A stretch of DNA of 64,000 bases from Thermoleophilia bacterium (GCA_028285405.1 JANQPH010000011.1:1-64000), one strand, 5' to 3'. Positions 52,492-62,225 are shown, counted from the first letter of the stretch. Made by a program: numbers and translations. Notes: generated by a model not told the origin, from the sequence alone.

Positions 52492-55400
52492 CCTCGTCCT
52501 CCGATGCGACTCGACCGACGCTCGTCGACAACTTCGAGGACGGGTGGTCGCACGAGGCGGCGTTAGCGGCGCTGTTGGAGCGGGTCCCCGATCAGGAACT
52601 GTGCGTCGCGACCGGATACGTCAGCCTGGTCGGCCTTGACACACTCGCGCAAGTCGTCGATGAACCTCGCACCGTCCGAGTCCTGATCGGCGCCGTCTCA
52701 CGGCCCGATGAGGTGAACGTCGGTGTTCGGCTCCGGGTCGGGGCACAGTTTCGCGAGCAAGACGAGTCGCTGAGGCGGGAGCGTGACCGCGACAACTTCC
52801 CGCCAGCGCGACGGGCACGGCTTGAGCGAGCCCGCGCATTCCTTCAGCGCGAGGACGTCGAGGTCCGGCGCTACACACCGCAGTTTCTCCACGGCAAGAC
52901 TTTCATTGTTGGCGACGAGGTCACCCTGTGCGGATCGGCCAACCTCACCGCCGGGGGACTCAAGTCGAACCTGGAGCTTAGCCTGGTCGACTACAACGTC
53001 GGACCGACGAAGCTCTTTCGAAGCTGGTTTGACGCAAGGTGGTCAGAGGAAACCGAAGAGCTCACGGAGCAGCTAGTCGAGCTGCTCGCACCGCCCCCAG
53101 GCGATGCTCTGCCCTACGACGTGTTTCTTCGCGCTCTGGATGAGTTCTTCGGCGCGGAACCCGAGGATGAGCCGACGACGGCATCGAGGCTCGAGCTGGC
53201 TCGGTTTCAGCGGGATGGCTACGCACGCGCTGCGGCGATCGCTGACCGCTATGGCGGCGTGGTCTACGCCGACGGCACCGGTCTGGGCAAGACGTACATC
53301 GGTCTGCGCTTCGTTGAGGAGGCAGTCGAGAAGCGCAGAGAGCCGGCGGTGGTGATCGTCCCGGGGCAGCTCAAGCGGAGCTTTTGGGGCGCCGCTCCGG
53401 CTGAGCAGCAACTGCACTTCGATGTCGTCACTCATGACGAGCTTGCCCAGGATGTGCAGCTAGCCGAAGGTGTGTCGAGCAGACACCTGCTGCTCGACAA
53501 GGACCACTATCGCCTTGTCGTTGTCGACGAGGCGCAGGCATTCAGGAATCCGCAGACTGCACGACACCAAGCCCTGCTCCGGCTGATCGGGGGCAGTCAG
53601 AAGCGGGTCGTCCTGATGAGCGCGACCCCCGTCAACAACTCGCTGTGGGACCTCTATCACCTCATTTCGACATTCGCTGCTTCGGACAATGCGTTCGCCG
53701 AGTCCCCCCTGTTCATCCCAAGCCTTGAGCGCTTCTTCGTTCGATCCGGCGCGAACGATCCGAGCCAACTCTCCCCGTCTCGACTTTTCTCGCTCCTCGC
53801 CCGCGTAGCGGTTGGTCGTCCGCGGACGTTCGTCGAGCGCTACTACGAGGGCGACGAGATCGCGGGTCAGCCCGTGCGTTTCCCCTCTCCTGAGTACCAC
53901 ACAAGCCGCTATCAGCTTGACGAGGTCTACGGCGGGCTCTTCGAGGCAATCGACGACGTGCTTTCCCGACTCCGGTTTGCCCGGTACCAGCCGGCGCGCT
54001 ACCTGCGCCCCGAGGTGGTGCGGAACTTGCCTGTCGAAGAGCAAAAAGCTGCGCACGCCGCTGCCGCACGTGAACGATCTCTTGCCGGCCTGCTCCTCTC
54101 CGGGCTGCTCAAGCGATTCGAGTCGTCTGCCGCCGCAGCCCGGAAGACGGTAGAGGCGCTGATCGCGTCGCACACCGAGTTCCTGGCTGCGATCGAGCGC
54201 GGCCTTGTTCCCACCGCCGAGGAGCTCGGCGAGCTCGTCGATGGTGACGATGGGACCCTTGGCGCGCTGATGGACGCACTCCCCTCCAACTCGACGCGGC
54301 ACGCGCGCAATTACCGCGACGAGCTTGCCGCCCACACTTATGAGGACCTCAAGCTGCTGCAGGAGCTGCTGGAAGAGATCCGCGAGCCCGAGCCTGGTCG
54401 GGACCCGAAGGTGGCTGCCCTGGTGGAGATCCTCGGATCGGTGCCCGAGGGAGAAAAGGTGGTCGTGTTCGCAAGCTTCGCGGACACTGTCAACTACATC
54501 GATGCTGCGCTCTCGGACGACTCTTCGCTATCAGCCAGCCGAGACCGGATCACGATCGCCGGGCGGGACACGACTCCTGAGCAGCGCGTGCGGGCGACGG
54601 CGCGTTTCGCACCCGATACGTCTGGACTTGCCGGCGTCGGGCTTCCGCCTGGTGAGACGGAGGTCGACCTCCTCGTTTCGACTGATGTCTTGAGCGAAGG
54701 ACAGAACCTCCAGCAGGCATCGACGCTGGTCAACTTCGACCTGACCTGGAATCCGCAGCGAATGGTCCAGCGGAATGGCCGCATCAATCGCTTGGGAGGA
54801 CAGCCCACCATCCACCTCCACACCCTCGCGCCCGACGACGCAGAGCTCGAGCGGTTGCTACGCCTCGAGGCTCGCATTCGAGACAAGGTCCAGGCGGCCA
54901 ATGCCGCTCTTGGGATGGAGTCTCGGATCCTCGACATCGACCCTGAGGAGCGCGTGTTCAGTGATGTCAATCCGTTCGGAGGCGAGGGTTCCGACGCAGA
55001 TTCTGCGACGGCGGAGTTGCGCAAGGAGTTGCAGGCTGAGGCCGCTGCTGGGGAGGGCCTAGACATCGAGATCGAGGAGGCGGCTGGAGCGGCAGCCGAG
55101 CGCTATCGGCTCGAGCTCAAGCGCGCCCGAAAGGAGGGAGATCTCGACCGCGTACGGCAGCTTCCCTTCGGCATCGGCTCGTGCTTCAGCCAGGGAGCGG
55201 GGATCCCGTCGCGAGGCACCCCCGGTGTGTTCTTCGCGACTCGAGTTCACGGCGAGCGGGTCTGGCGGTACGTCACGCGCGGCGAGGTGCGGAGGGACGA
55301 GCTCCCGATGCTGCAGGCGATTGAGCCGGCGCGTGCGACTCGACCCGAGGAGTACGAGACCTCCGTCGTACTCGACGCCTGGGAACTCGCCGAGGCCGAC

Positions 55401-55760
55401 ATCCTTCGTGAGTTCAACGAGGAGCCGGTCGACGAGCCGACGATTCCACCAGCGCAGGCGTGGGCTCTGGAACTCCTTGCAGGGGTGAGTCTTCCGGGTG
55501 ATCAGCAGCGCGAAGCTGCCGCGTCTCTGCGTGTGGGGCGTCGCCATTCAGTTGTGAGGGCACTGGTCGTGATCCGCCGTCGGCTCGACGGAAACGAGAT
55601 CGATCGCTTCGAGGCAGCGCAGGAGGTCGCGGGGGTCGTAGATGACTTCGGACTGCGACCGACCGAGCCGGTCGAGATTGAGCGGCGGCACATCAATGCG
55701 GACGACATCGAGGTGGTCTGCTACTGCGTCGTCCGTCCGCCCGGGGGCGACACGGAGTAA
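52488..55760 (+). CDS. SNF2-family helicase with N-terminal PLD-like nuclease domain
   Basis: In this 1090-residue protein, residues about 15-210 are a phospholipase-D-like domain with the HKD motif (His135-x-Lys137 in FLHGKTFIVGDEVTLCGSANL, SNLELSL). The helicase core follows: Lys268 in ADGTGLGKTYIGLRF, DEAQ in VVVDEAQAFRNP, SATPVNNSLWDLYHL, then the second half with VVFASFADTVNYID, STDVLSEGQNLQQ and QRNGRINRLGG. One HKD is visible, so the nuclease would need to dimerise. It overlaps the methyltransferase by 4 bp. The pairing of a large adenine methylase with such a helicase resembles class 1 DISARM (drmMI/drmD) but no drmA, drmB or separate drmC was found. Confidence 0.85.
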   Translation: MTSSSDATRPTLVDNFEDGWSHEAALAALLERVPDQELCVATGYVSLVGLDTLAQVVDEPRTVRVLIGAVSRPDEVNVGVRLRVGAQFREQDESLRRERDRDNFPPARRARLERARAFLQREDVEVRRYTPQFLHGKTFIVGDEVTLCGSANLTAGGLKSNLELSLVDYNVGPTKLFRSWFDARWSEETEELTEQLVELLAPPPGDALPYDVFLRALDEFFGAEPEDEPTTASRLELARFQRDGYARAAAIADRYGGVVYADGTGLGKTYIGLRFVEEAVEKRREPAVVIVPGQLKRSFWGAAPAEQQLHFDVVTHDELAQDVQLAEGVSSRHLLLDKDHYRLVVVDEAQAFRNPQTARHQALLRLIGGSQKRVVLMSATPVNNSLWDLYHLISTFAASDNAFAESPLFIPSLERFFVRSGANDPSQLSPSRLFSLLARVAVGRPRTFVERYYEGDEIAGQPVRFPSPEYHTSRYQLDEVYGGLFEAIDDVLSRLRFARYQPARYLRPEVVRNLPVEEQKAAHAAAARERSLAGLLLSGLLKRFESSAAAARKTVEALIASHTEFLAAIERGLVPTAEELGELVDGDDGTLGALMDALPSNSTRHARNYRDELAAHTYEDLKLLQELLEEIREPEPGRDPKVAALVEILGSVPEGEKVVVFASFADTVNYIDAALSDDSSLSASRDRITIAGRDTTPEQRVRATARFAPDTSGLAGVGLPPGETEVDLLVSTDVLSEGQNLQQASTLVNFDLTWNPQRMVQRNGRINRLGGQPTIHLHTLAPDDAELERLLRLEARIRDKVQAANAALGMESRILDIDPEERVFSDVNPFGGEGSDADSATAELRKELQAEAAAGEGLDIEIEEAAGAAAERYRLELKRARKEGDLDRVRQLPFGIGSCFSQGAGIPSRGTPGVFFATRVHGERVWRYVTRGEVRRDELPMLQAIEPARATRPEEYETSVVLDAWELAEADILREFNEEPVDEPTIPPAQAWALELLAGVSLPGDQQREAAASLRVGRRHSVVRALVVIRRRLDGNEIDRFEAAQEVAGVVDDFGLRPTEPVEIERRHINADDIEVVCYCVVRPPGGDTE

Positions 55761-55858
55761 GTGTCAACGCTTGATGGCGGGACAATCGGCTGCTCAGCGA
55801 AGTGCGGCGCCGTGACCTACTAAGGACAACTGATGCAACTGGCCGAAGACTCATCGGC

Positions 55859-58800
55859 ATGAACCGAGAGTTCGCGCCGGAGCCGGAGGAAGGGGCGCCG
55901 CCTCGGCTGCTGACGCCGTCGAAGATCACGGCATGGCTCGACTGCCCCCACTACCTGACCCTGAAGCACGGGGGTGAGGGTGGCGGGGAACCGCGGGCGA
56001 GCTACACGGTGGGGTCGTTCGCTCGCCTACTGCAAGACAAGGGGCTCGAGCACGAGGCAGCGGTCGAGGCGGCCTACGTGGATTCCGGGGCACGTGTTCA
56101 CCGTGTCGACGCCAAGCAGCCCGACGAGACGTTCGCGCAATGGGCCGATCGTGTGGCGAGCGAGCTCGGGACCGACGCCGACGTGCTGTTCCAGATGCCG
56201 CTGGTCCACAACGGGATCCGCGGTGTCGCCGACTTCTTGGAGCGGGTGATCGAACCCGACTCCGGAGGGGTTCGGTGGGAGCCGGTTGACGCCAAGCTCG
56301 CGCGGCGCAGTGCCGCGCCCGGGCACGTGCTTCAGCTCTGCTTCTACGCGGAGGCACTTGGGGCCGCGACCGGTGAGGCTCCGCACCAACTCCAAGTGTC
56401 TTTGGGGTCCGGGGCCACGGACGCCGTCGGGTTCGAGGAGGTCCGCCCATATTGGGACCGTCTCCGAGGTCAGCTTGCAGCGGTGATGTCATCGGGCCCA
56501 GATGGTCGGACCCGACCCGAGCCCTGTGACCACTGCGGGTTCTGCGAGTTCCAACCCAGCTGCGAGCAGGTGTGGCGAGACGAGGACTCTCTCGTCTACG
56601 TGGCCGGCATTCGCAAGACGGATCGTGTCGCCCTCGAGGCGGCCGGCGTGTCCACGATGGCGGCGCTTGCCGATCGGGCGGGACCGGTTGGCGACCTGCG
56701 GGACGAGCGCCTCGAACAGCTGCAGGTCCAGGCCCAGCTTCAAGTGCAGGCGCGTGCCGCTCCAGAGAGGCCGCCGCCGATCCGATTGATCCCGGCGGGG
56801 GAGCATCCCGAGTGGGGCCACGGGATGGAACGGCTCCCGGCTCCCGACGATGGCGACGTCTTCCTCGACTTCGAGGGCCACCCGTTTTGGCGCCCGGATC
56901 GAGGCCTGTTCTTCCTGTTCGGCTACATCGCCCAAGACGACGCCGGGGCATGGCAGTACCACCAGGAGTGGGCGCACGACGAGGCCGAGGAGCGTGACCG
57001 GGTCCGCGAGCTGGTGCGCTTCATCCGGGATCGACGCGCGGCACATCCTGGGATGCACGTGTACCACTACAACCACACGGAGCGCTCGGCCCTGGAGACA
57101 CTTGCGGCCGAGCACGGGGTAGTCGAGCGGACGCTCGCCTCGCTCGTGGAGAGCGGCGTCTTCGTCGACCTCCTGGTCGTGGTTCGCAACGCGATGCAGG
57201 TCGGCGTCGAGTCCTACAGCCTCAAGAACCTCGAGGTGCTGACCGGCTATGAGCGCGACCACGAGATCGACAAGGGCGCCGGTGCTGTCGTCGCCTACAA
57301 CCAGTACACGCATGACCACAACGACGAGCACTTGGCCGCGATTGCCGCCTACAACGAGGACGACGTTCGGGCCACCCGTGCTCTTCGCGACTGGCTGATC
57401 GAGCAGCGCCCGAGCGGGATCGACTGGCGCGTCGATCCGGAGGCCAAGGCCGAAGACGAGGACGAGATCGACGCACTTGTCGAAGCTCTCGCGTCCCATC
57501 CGGACGGGTCACCTGAGCACCTCATGTCGGGCCTCCTCGGATACTGGCGCCGCGAGTGGCGCGCGTACATCGCGCCGCTGATCGGTCTCCTCGGCAGTGA
57601 CCTCGATGATCTACTTGCCGACGCCGATGTCCTCGCCGGTCTTGCGGACCCACAGCGGTTCGGCCGTACAACGCGCACCGGTAGGCCGGCGAAGTGGCCT
57701 GGCCTCCGGCTCTCGTTCCCGGCGCAGGAACTCGGCCGTGCCTTCGCCGAGGACTCCCCACCATCCGTGATCTACACGACACCGGATGGCCTCCTGGGGT
57801 TCGTCGAGGTCGACCGACTGGACATCGCCAACGGTGAGATCGATCTCGTTTGGACGGGCAAGGCCCAGGAGCTCGGCGCCGCGCCCAGCGCAGTGGTGCT
57901 CAACGAATGGGTGTCTCCGAGCTCGAAGTGGGACACCTTGCTCGATCTTGCTCGCCAAGTGCTCGACCCAACGGCGAACGGAGCGCCCAACCCGGTCACG
58001 ATGGCACTGCTCGAAGCCGCCCCACCTGTGTTCGCCGATCGATCCGGCATGGACAGCCTCTCCGACGGCGTTGACGAGCTCGCAGACCTCGCCTGCCATC
58101 TGCAGTCGAGCGTGCTCGGAGTACAAGGACCACCAGGCACAGGCAAGACCTTCCGCGGTGCACACATCGCAAAGGCACTCGTGGCCGAGGGCAAGCGGGT
58201 CGGGATCATGGCCATGAGCCACCACGCCATCGACAACTTCCTCGAGGAGATCGTCGACGTGTTCGCCGCCGACCCATCGGAGGAACTGCGCGCGATCCGA
58301 AGGAGGGGGGCGCCCCCCGATGGGGGACTGTCGGGTGTGACGTACACCACAAAGAACGACGCCCTTGCCCGCGAGGAGTTCAACGTTGTCGCGGCAACGG
58401 CATGGCAGTTCGCGGGTCGCGATCTCCGCGCTGCCCCGGTCGATGTGCTTCTGATCGACGAGGCGGGTCAGCTTGCCCTGATCGATGCGGTCGTCGCCTC
58501 GATGGCAGCCGAAAGCGTGGTGCTACTCGGTGACCCGCTCCAGCTCCCGCAGGTGGCTCAGGCGAAGCATCCTGGCGACAGCGGAGCCAGCGCCCTCGGT
58601 CACCTGCTCGGTGACCAGGTCACCATCTCGTCCGATCGAGGCGTCTTCATTGAGGAGACCCGGCGGATGCATCCGGATCTCTGTCGGTTCATCTCGGAAC
58701 GCATCTACGAGGGCCGGCTGTCGAGCCACGTCGATTGCGAGCGCCAGTCAACGGGTCACGGCACTGGCCTGCGCTGGATTCGGGCCGAGCATTCGGGGTG

Positions 58801-59302
58801 CTCCACCGAGTCGGACGTCGAGGCGACGATCGTTGCGAACCACGTCCGGTCGCTACTCGGCATCAACTGGGTCGACAAGTCGGGCGCCACGCGACATATC
58901 GAGCCCAGCGACATCATGGTCGTGGCTCCGTACAACGATCAAGTGCGACTCCTCCGCGAGTACCTCGACGCCGACCCGGCGACCCGCAGCGTCCAGGTGG
59001 GTACCGTCGACAAGTTCCAGGGGCGCCAAGCGCCCATCGTGTTCTTCACGATGGCGAGCTCGAGCGCCGAAGACATGCCGCGGGGAACGGAGTTCCTCTT
59101 CTCTCGGAACCGGCTCAACGTCGCCGTGAGCCGCGCCCAGTGCCTCGCCTACCTCGTCTGTACCGAGGATCTGCTTTCGAGCCGCGCTCGCACTGTGGAC
59201 GACATGGTCCTGATCGCGACACTCTGCGCGTTTGTCGAGTACGCAGAGGTCGTCAGCTATCCGGCACCGGCTGCTGCGGCATCCCGACGACCCGGTCGGT
59301 AG
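55859..59302 (+). CDS. TM0106-family RecB-like nuclease/DEDD exonuclease/SF1 helicase
   Basis: The ATG at 55859 (MNREFAPEPEE) is used. The 1147-residue protein shows three modules. Residues about 20-260 are RecB-like with GVADFLERV and VDAKLARR (catalytic acid and lysine), and a Cys cluster C223, C226, C229, C235 (CDHCGFCEFQPSC) likely holding an iron-sulfur or zinc site. About 330-540 is an RNase H-like DEDD exonuclease (Asp337 and Glu339 in FLDFEGHPFW; NEDDVRATRALRDWL). About 740-1147 is an SF1 helicase (Lys763 in GPPGTGKTF, LLIDEAGQLALIDA, LLGDPLQLPQV, QGRQAPIVFFT). Such proteins may process DNA ends in defence. It begins 98 bp after the PLD-helicase gene and probably belongs to the same unit. 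Confidence 0.85.
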   Translation: MNREFAPEPEEGAPPRLLTPSKITAWLDCPHYLTLKHGGEGGGEPRASYTVGSFARLLQDKGLEHEAAVEAAYVDSGARVHRVDAKQPDETFAQWADRVASELGTDADVLFQMPLVHNGIRGVADFLERVIEPDSGGVRWEPVDAKLARRSAAPGHVLQLCFYAEALGAATGEAPHQLQVSLGSGATDAVGFEEVRPYWDRLRGQLAAVMSSGPDGRTRPEPCDHCGFCEFQPSCEQVWRDEDSLVYVAGIRKTDRVALEAAGVSTMAALADRAGPVGDLRDERLEQLQVQAQLQVQARAAPERPPPIRLIPAGEHPEWGHGMERLPAPDDGDVFLDFEGHPFWRPDRGLFFLFGYIAQDDAGAWQYHQEWAHDEAEERDRVRELVRFIRDRRAAHPGMHVYHYNHTERSALETLAAEHGVVERTLASLVESGVFVDLLVVVRNAMQVGVESYSLKNLEVLTGYERDHEIDKGAGAVVAYNQYTHDHNDEHLAAIAAYNEDDVRATRALRDWLIEQRPSGIDWRVDPEAKAEDEDEIDALVEALASHPDGSPEHLMSGLLGYWRREWRAYIAPLIGLLGSDLDDLLADADVLAGLADPQRFGRTTRTGRPAKWPGLRLSFPAQELGRAFAEDSPPSVIYTTPDGLLGFVEVDRLDIANGEIDLVWTGKAQELGAAPSAVVLNEWVSPSSKWDTLLDLARQVLDPTANGAPNPVTMALLEAAPPVFADRSGMDSLSDGVDELADLACHLQSSVLGVQGPPGTGKTFRGAHIAKALVAEGKRVGIMAMSHHAIDNFLEEIVDVFAADPSEELRAIRRRGAPPDGGLSGVTYTTKNDALAREEFNVVAATAWQFAGRDLRAAPVDVLLIDEAGQLALIDAVVASMAAESVVLLGDPLQLPQVAQAKHPGDSGASALGHLLGDQVTISSDRGVFIEETRRMHPDLCRFISERIYEGRLSSHVDCERQSTGHGTGLRWIRAEHSGCSTESDVEATIVANHVRSLLGINWVDKSGATRHIEPSDIMVVAPYNDQVRLLREYLDADPATRSVQVGTVDKFQGRQAPIVFFTMASSSAEDMPRGTEFLFSRNRLNVAVSRAQCLAYLVCTEDLLSSRARTVDDMVLIATLCAFVEYAEVVSYPAPAAAASRRPGR

Positions 59303-59388
59303 GTGTCAGGGCACGCCGCAGCCGCGAACGTCGCGTCTCCTGACGCTCGCTGCCGATTGGTCCGGGAAGCCCCAACGGCTGGACTGAG

Positions 59389-61200
59389 CTAGAGCGTGTC
59401 GGGCTCCGCTTGGGCCAAGGAGCCGGGCTCGCGTCCAAGGACGGCCAGCAGGCGATCACGGATCCGTTCGCGCCTTGCATCGTAGAAGTCCAGGAAGCCC
59501 GACGCGTCCTCTGGCACATCGAGCATGTCGTTCTGCTCGAGATAGCCGCGGAGCCGATCGCGATCCGCAAAGGTGCTCCGAGCCCAGGCGAGCGGCATTC
59601 GGTCGCTCTTACCGATGTTCTCTCCGCCGGGTAGGAGCTGGAGATTCCCAAGACCGTCTCGTGCCACCCTGACGATTCTCTCCACTTGTGCCTCGTCGTA
59701 GCCGGCGTCGCGTAGGTGGTCGCGGCGCAGAATCGACCGCGGAAAGATGTGGTCGACGTGGAAGGCGCCCGCTGGATCGACATGGCTGTAGAGGATCGAA
59801 AGAAGGGAGTAGGTGTCGGGCCTGCCGTAGCTCGAGTCGGAGAGCTCTTCCACCAGCTCCCGATCGAACCGCAGGGACTTGCCCATGCTCGCCATCGCGT
59901 CCTCGATGGCATCGCTTGGGAACCCGGCAGCCCCATGGTCATCGATGGTGCGACGAAGCCTGCCGAGCACGGTGTCGAGTCCAGAACCGAACACGCCCGG
60001 CATGAGGAGTGCTCGCACCGTCCAGTCTCGGATCCGTGACCGATCACCCGCCGTCGTTGGAGAGGCGAGATACCGCTCGTCGAGCGCTCGACGGTGCAGG
60101 TAGTACGCAACGGGGATCAGGACCATCTTCGCGTCGATGTTGTCCCGGGACAGCCCGAACGACGCGAAGAGCTCCGCGGCCAGGTGAAGTCGCGCGGAGA
60201 TTTCGTCCCAGGCGTCCTCGAGCTGCTGCATGTTGCCTCGGTTGAAGACCTCAGCCCGAAAGCCGACGTCTGAGATCCCGGCGAGCACGAGCCCGGCCTT
60301 GAGGATGTGGTCTCGCTCGAACGCGAAGCCGGGCGCCACAGCATTCACGCGGCGGAGCGTCGCCGGGATCTCCTCCCGCGCGTCCTTCTTCTCCCACTGG
60401 GCGGTGGCGACGCTCATCAGCAGGTCCGATTTCGAGAGCGGCTGACCCTGGCTGTTGACGCGGATGAAGATGTCCAGCACCCGGTCGAGACTCTCCGTCG
60501 ACTCGGTGAAGTAGCTCAAGTGGCGCTGCTCGTGGACGGTTCTCCAGAGCTTCCAGAGCGTGTCGAACGCGCTCGGATGGCCGGCGAGGCCTGCGTCGGC
60601 GAGAAAGGCGTTGATGTGGGGCGGCGCGTTTGAGTCCGAGCCCCAAGCCAAGATCGTCGAGACCTGAAACCACAGAGGGCCCGACTCGTCCTCGTTTTCT
60701 TCCTGCGCGCGTGCTGGCTCAAGGAAGTCGAACCGAAAGAACTGATCCTCGTACTTATCCGTCCCCAGCCCCGGCTCAGCCGCGATGTCGAGATAGAGAT
60801 ACTTGGTCGGGTAGCTCTGCGGGTTGTTGACGCGCCGCCACTTCGTGCGTGCTGCGTGACTTCCGCGAAGGCCGATGTTCAGAGCTGTTAGACGCTGCTG
60901 CCCGTCGAGGACGGCAATTCTGTCCTCAGGGGGGAGACTGGCGTGGGGAGGGCAGCCGGGCCTCTCGAGCTCGTGGTAGTCGAGTACGAAGTCGTACCAG
61001 CGGTAGCCATCCCCGTGCTCCTTGTCGACCCTCCAGTAGAGGAGCGAGCTGATCGGGTAGTCGCGCATGAGGGAATCGAACAGCGAGCAGATGCGCGATG
61101 GTGACCACACGAACTCTCGCTGGATTGCCGGGAGCACGTATCGCCGCGAGGCGATCGCATCGAGCGCATCGGCGATTGTCTCGTCGTTGTAGTTCGGCAT
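59389..61200 (-). CDS. DUF262/HNH protein of the GmrSD type
   Basis: The ATG at 61200 (MPNYNDETIADAL) gives a 603-residue protein. The N-terminal DUF262 (GmrS-like) domain has ParB-like IAVLDGQQRLTALNIGL and FVWSPSRICSLFDSL. The C-terminal part has a DUF1524/HNH-type nuclease with DPAGAFHVDHIFPRSILRR and DGLGNLQLLPGGEN. GmrSD restricts modified phage DNA using nucleotides, with both halves sometimes fused, as here. It converges with the TM0106 gene and fits a type IV-like restriction role. The frame extends further 5' without any homology. Confidence 0.87.
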   Translation of the reverse strand: MPNYNDETIADALDAIASRRYVLPAIQREFVWSPSRICSLFDSLMRDYPISSLLYWRVDKEHGDGYRWYDFVLDYHELERPGCPPHASLPPEDRIAVLDGQQRLTALNIGLRGSHAARTKWRRVNNPQSYPTKYLYLDIAAEPGLGTDKYEDQFFRFDFLEPARAQEENEDESGPLWFQVSTILAWGSDSNAPPHINAFLADAGLAGHPSAFDTLWKLWRTVHEQRHLSYFTESTESLDRVLDIFIRVNSQGQPLSKSDLLMSVATAQWEKKDAREEIPATLRRVNAVAPGFAFERDHILKAGLVLAGISDVGFRAEVFNRGNMQQLEDAWDEISARLHLAAELFASFGLSRDNIDAKMVLIPVAYYLHRRALDERYLASPTTAGDRSRIRDWTVRALLMPGVFGSGLDTVLGRLRRTIDDHGAAGFPSDAIEDAMASMGKSLRFDRELVEELSDSSYGRPDTYSLLSILYSHVDPAGAFHVDHIFPRSILRRDHLRDAGYDEAQVERIVRVARDGLGNLQLLPGGENIGKSDRMPLAWARSTFADRDRLRGYLEQNDMLDVPEDASGFLDFYDARRERIRDRLLAVLGREPGSLAQAEPDTL

Positions 61201-61210
61201 ACGGTGGACG

Positions 61211-61516
61211 CTATCGAGGGAGCGGGACGAGCGGAGGAGGTGAGGCCCTCTCCGGCCTCCGCGGCTCTCGACGCGTTTCTCGGCGCCTGGCACTCGATGC
61301 GACCACTGCCGTTGAGTTGGCGCATCCCGGCGACTGGGTCGTGGTGCGTCGGCCGACCATTGGGTTGACAGAGACAGACGTGGGTGGTCGCGGACCTTCC
61401 TCTGCAGCCCTGCGGTAGAGCTCGACGACCCTCTCGAGAACACGCGCTCGCCAGTCGGCGAGGGTCTCCTCGGGGATCCGGGACTTGCCCACCGTAATGC
61501 TGCGCGCGTCTCTCAT
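61211..61516 (-). pseudogene. Truncated paralogue of the 62416-62805 gene
   Basis: The start MRDARSITVGKSRI, followed by EETLADWRARVLERVVELYRR, matches the gene at 62416-62805 (MRDERSITVDKLRLI, ALVGWRERVLERVEELYQQ). About 14 residues are missing between the two blocks, and everything after GPRPP is unrelated. The upstream DNA is also duplicated (see repeat). It is likely inactive or novel only by truncation. Confidence 0.65.
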
Positions 61517-61624
61517 CCGACTCCCGTCCGGTGAAGGTTCATCTCGCTCGACTCACACTCGCCCCACCAGTCCGGCGGATGGTTGGCACGCCTTACGGAT
61601 CCCGGAAGCTCAGCCGCTCCGAGG
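61485..61624. repeat. Diverged duplicate of 62774-62896
   Basis: The first part, including the start codon and ribosome binding site, is close to 90 percent identical by eye over about 67 bp to the region at 62774-62840. The rest, up to the common GCCTTACGGA and CGCTCCGAGG blocks, is more diverged. It shows a segmental duplication of promoter plus gene start. Confidence 0.7.
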
Positions 61625-61646
61625 GCAGCCTCGACAGCCTCGTCGA

Positions 61647-62225
61647 TCAGGCGCCCAGGGAACGGGAACTCGACGTTGGCGCAGACTCCATCCCCGCGGC
61701 GTCCTTACGAAGGGGCCTCGGTCTCTCGAGCCACCGGCGGATCGTCTGCGTGATGGTCCCGCCGCCGTGTCGCCGGCGAGCTGTCACCAACAGGCTGGCC
61801 ACCTGGGGCAGCCCGACCTCGAGGCGCTCGGCGACATCGAGGAGCGACGCCGCTCCGCCCGCCAGGGCTTCGAGCACAGCCGCTTCGGCAGCTTCCTCGG
61901 TCCGTCGTCGTGCCGCGCTCCACTCGTTGTCCGAGGTGAGGAGGAGTGCGACGTTTGCGCTCGGATCACAGACGACGGCACGACTCGGGAGGTGCGGCGC
62001 GATCGCCGACCACTCGTGCCTGGTCGACAGCACCACCGCTCGGACTTGGGCCAGGCGAGCGAGGCGCGCGGCGGCGCGCGGCCGGGGGACCCCGACGACG
62101 ACGGCATCAGCGGACTCGATTGGGCTCGGTCCGACTCGAGCCTTCCGAAGTCGCGCGAACAACTCCTGCTGGCGAGCCGGCTCTGCGAGCACGAAGACTC
62201 GTACCCCTCGTGACTTCCTCGACAT
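61647..62225 (-). CDS. Hypothetical receiver-like/HTH protein, 192 residues
   Basis: The ATG at 62225 has GGGAGA nearby. The N-terminal half (VFVLAEPARQQELFARLRK, DAVVVGVPRPRAAARLA, VRAVVLSTRHEWSAIAPHLP) has alternating strands and helices like a degenerate receiver domain. The C-terminal part (EAAVLEALAGGAASLLDVAE, LEVGLPQVASLLVTARRRHGG) reads as a winged or LuxR-like HTH. No phospho-acceptor Asp at a typical place is sure. A DNA-binding regulator is plausible. I do not recognise a named family. It lies between the truncated and the intact copies of a small gene. Confidence 0.5.
   Translation of the reverse strand: MSRKSRGVRVFVLAEPARQQELFARLRKARVGPSPIESADAVVVGVPRPRAAARLARLAQVRAVVLSTRHEWSAIAPHLPSRAVVCDPSANVALLLTSDNEWSAARRRTEEAAEAAVLEALAGGAASLLDVAERLEVGLPQVASLLVTARRRHGGGTITQTIRRWLERPRPLRKDAAGMESAPTSSSRSLGA

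Noticed and set aside
56489-57499. 336-residue minus-strand open frame
   Set aside because: Antisense to the TM0106 gene, whose domains are clear on the plus strand.
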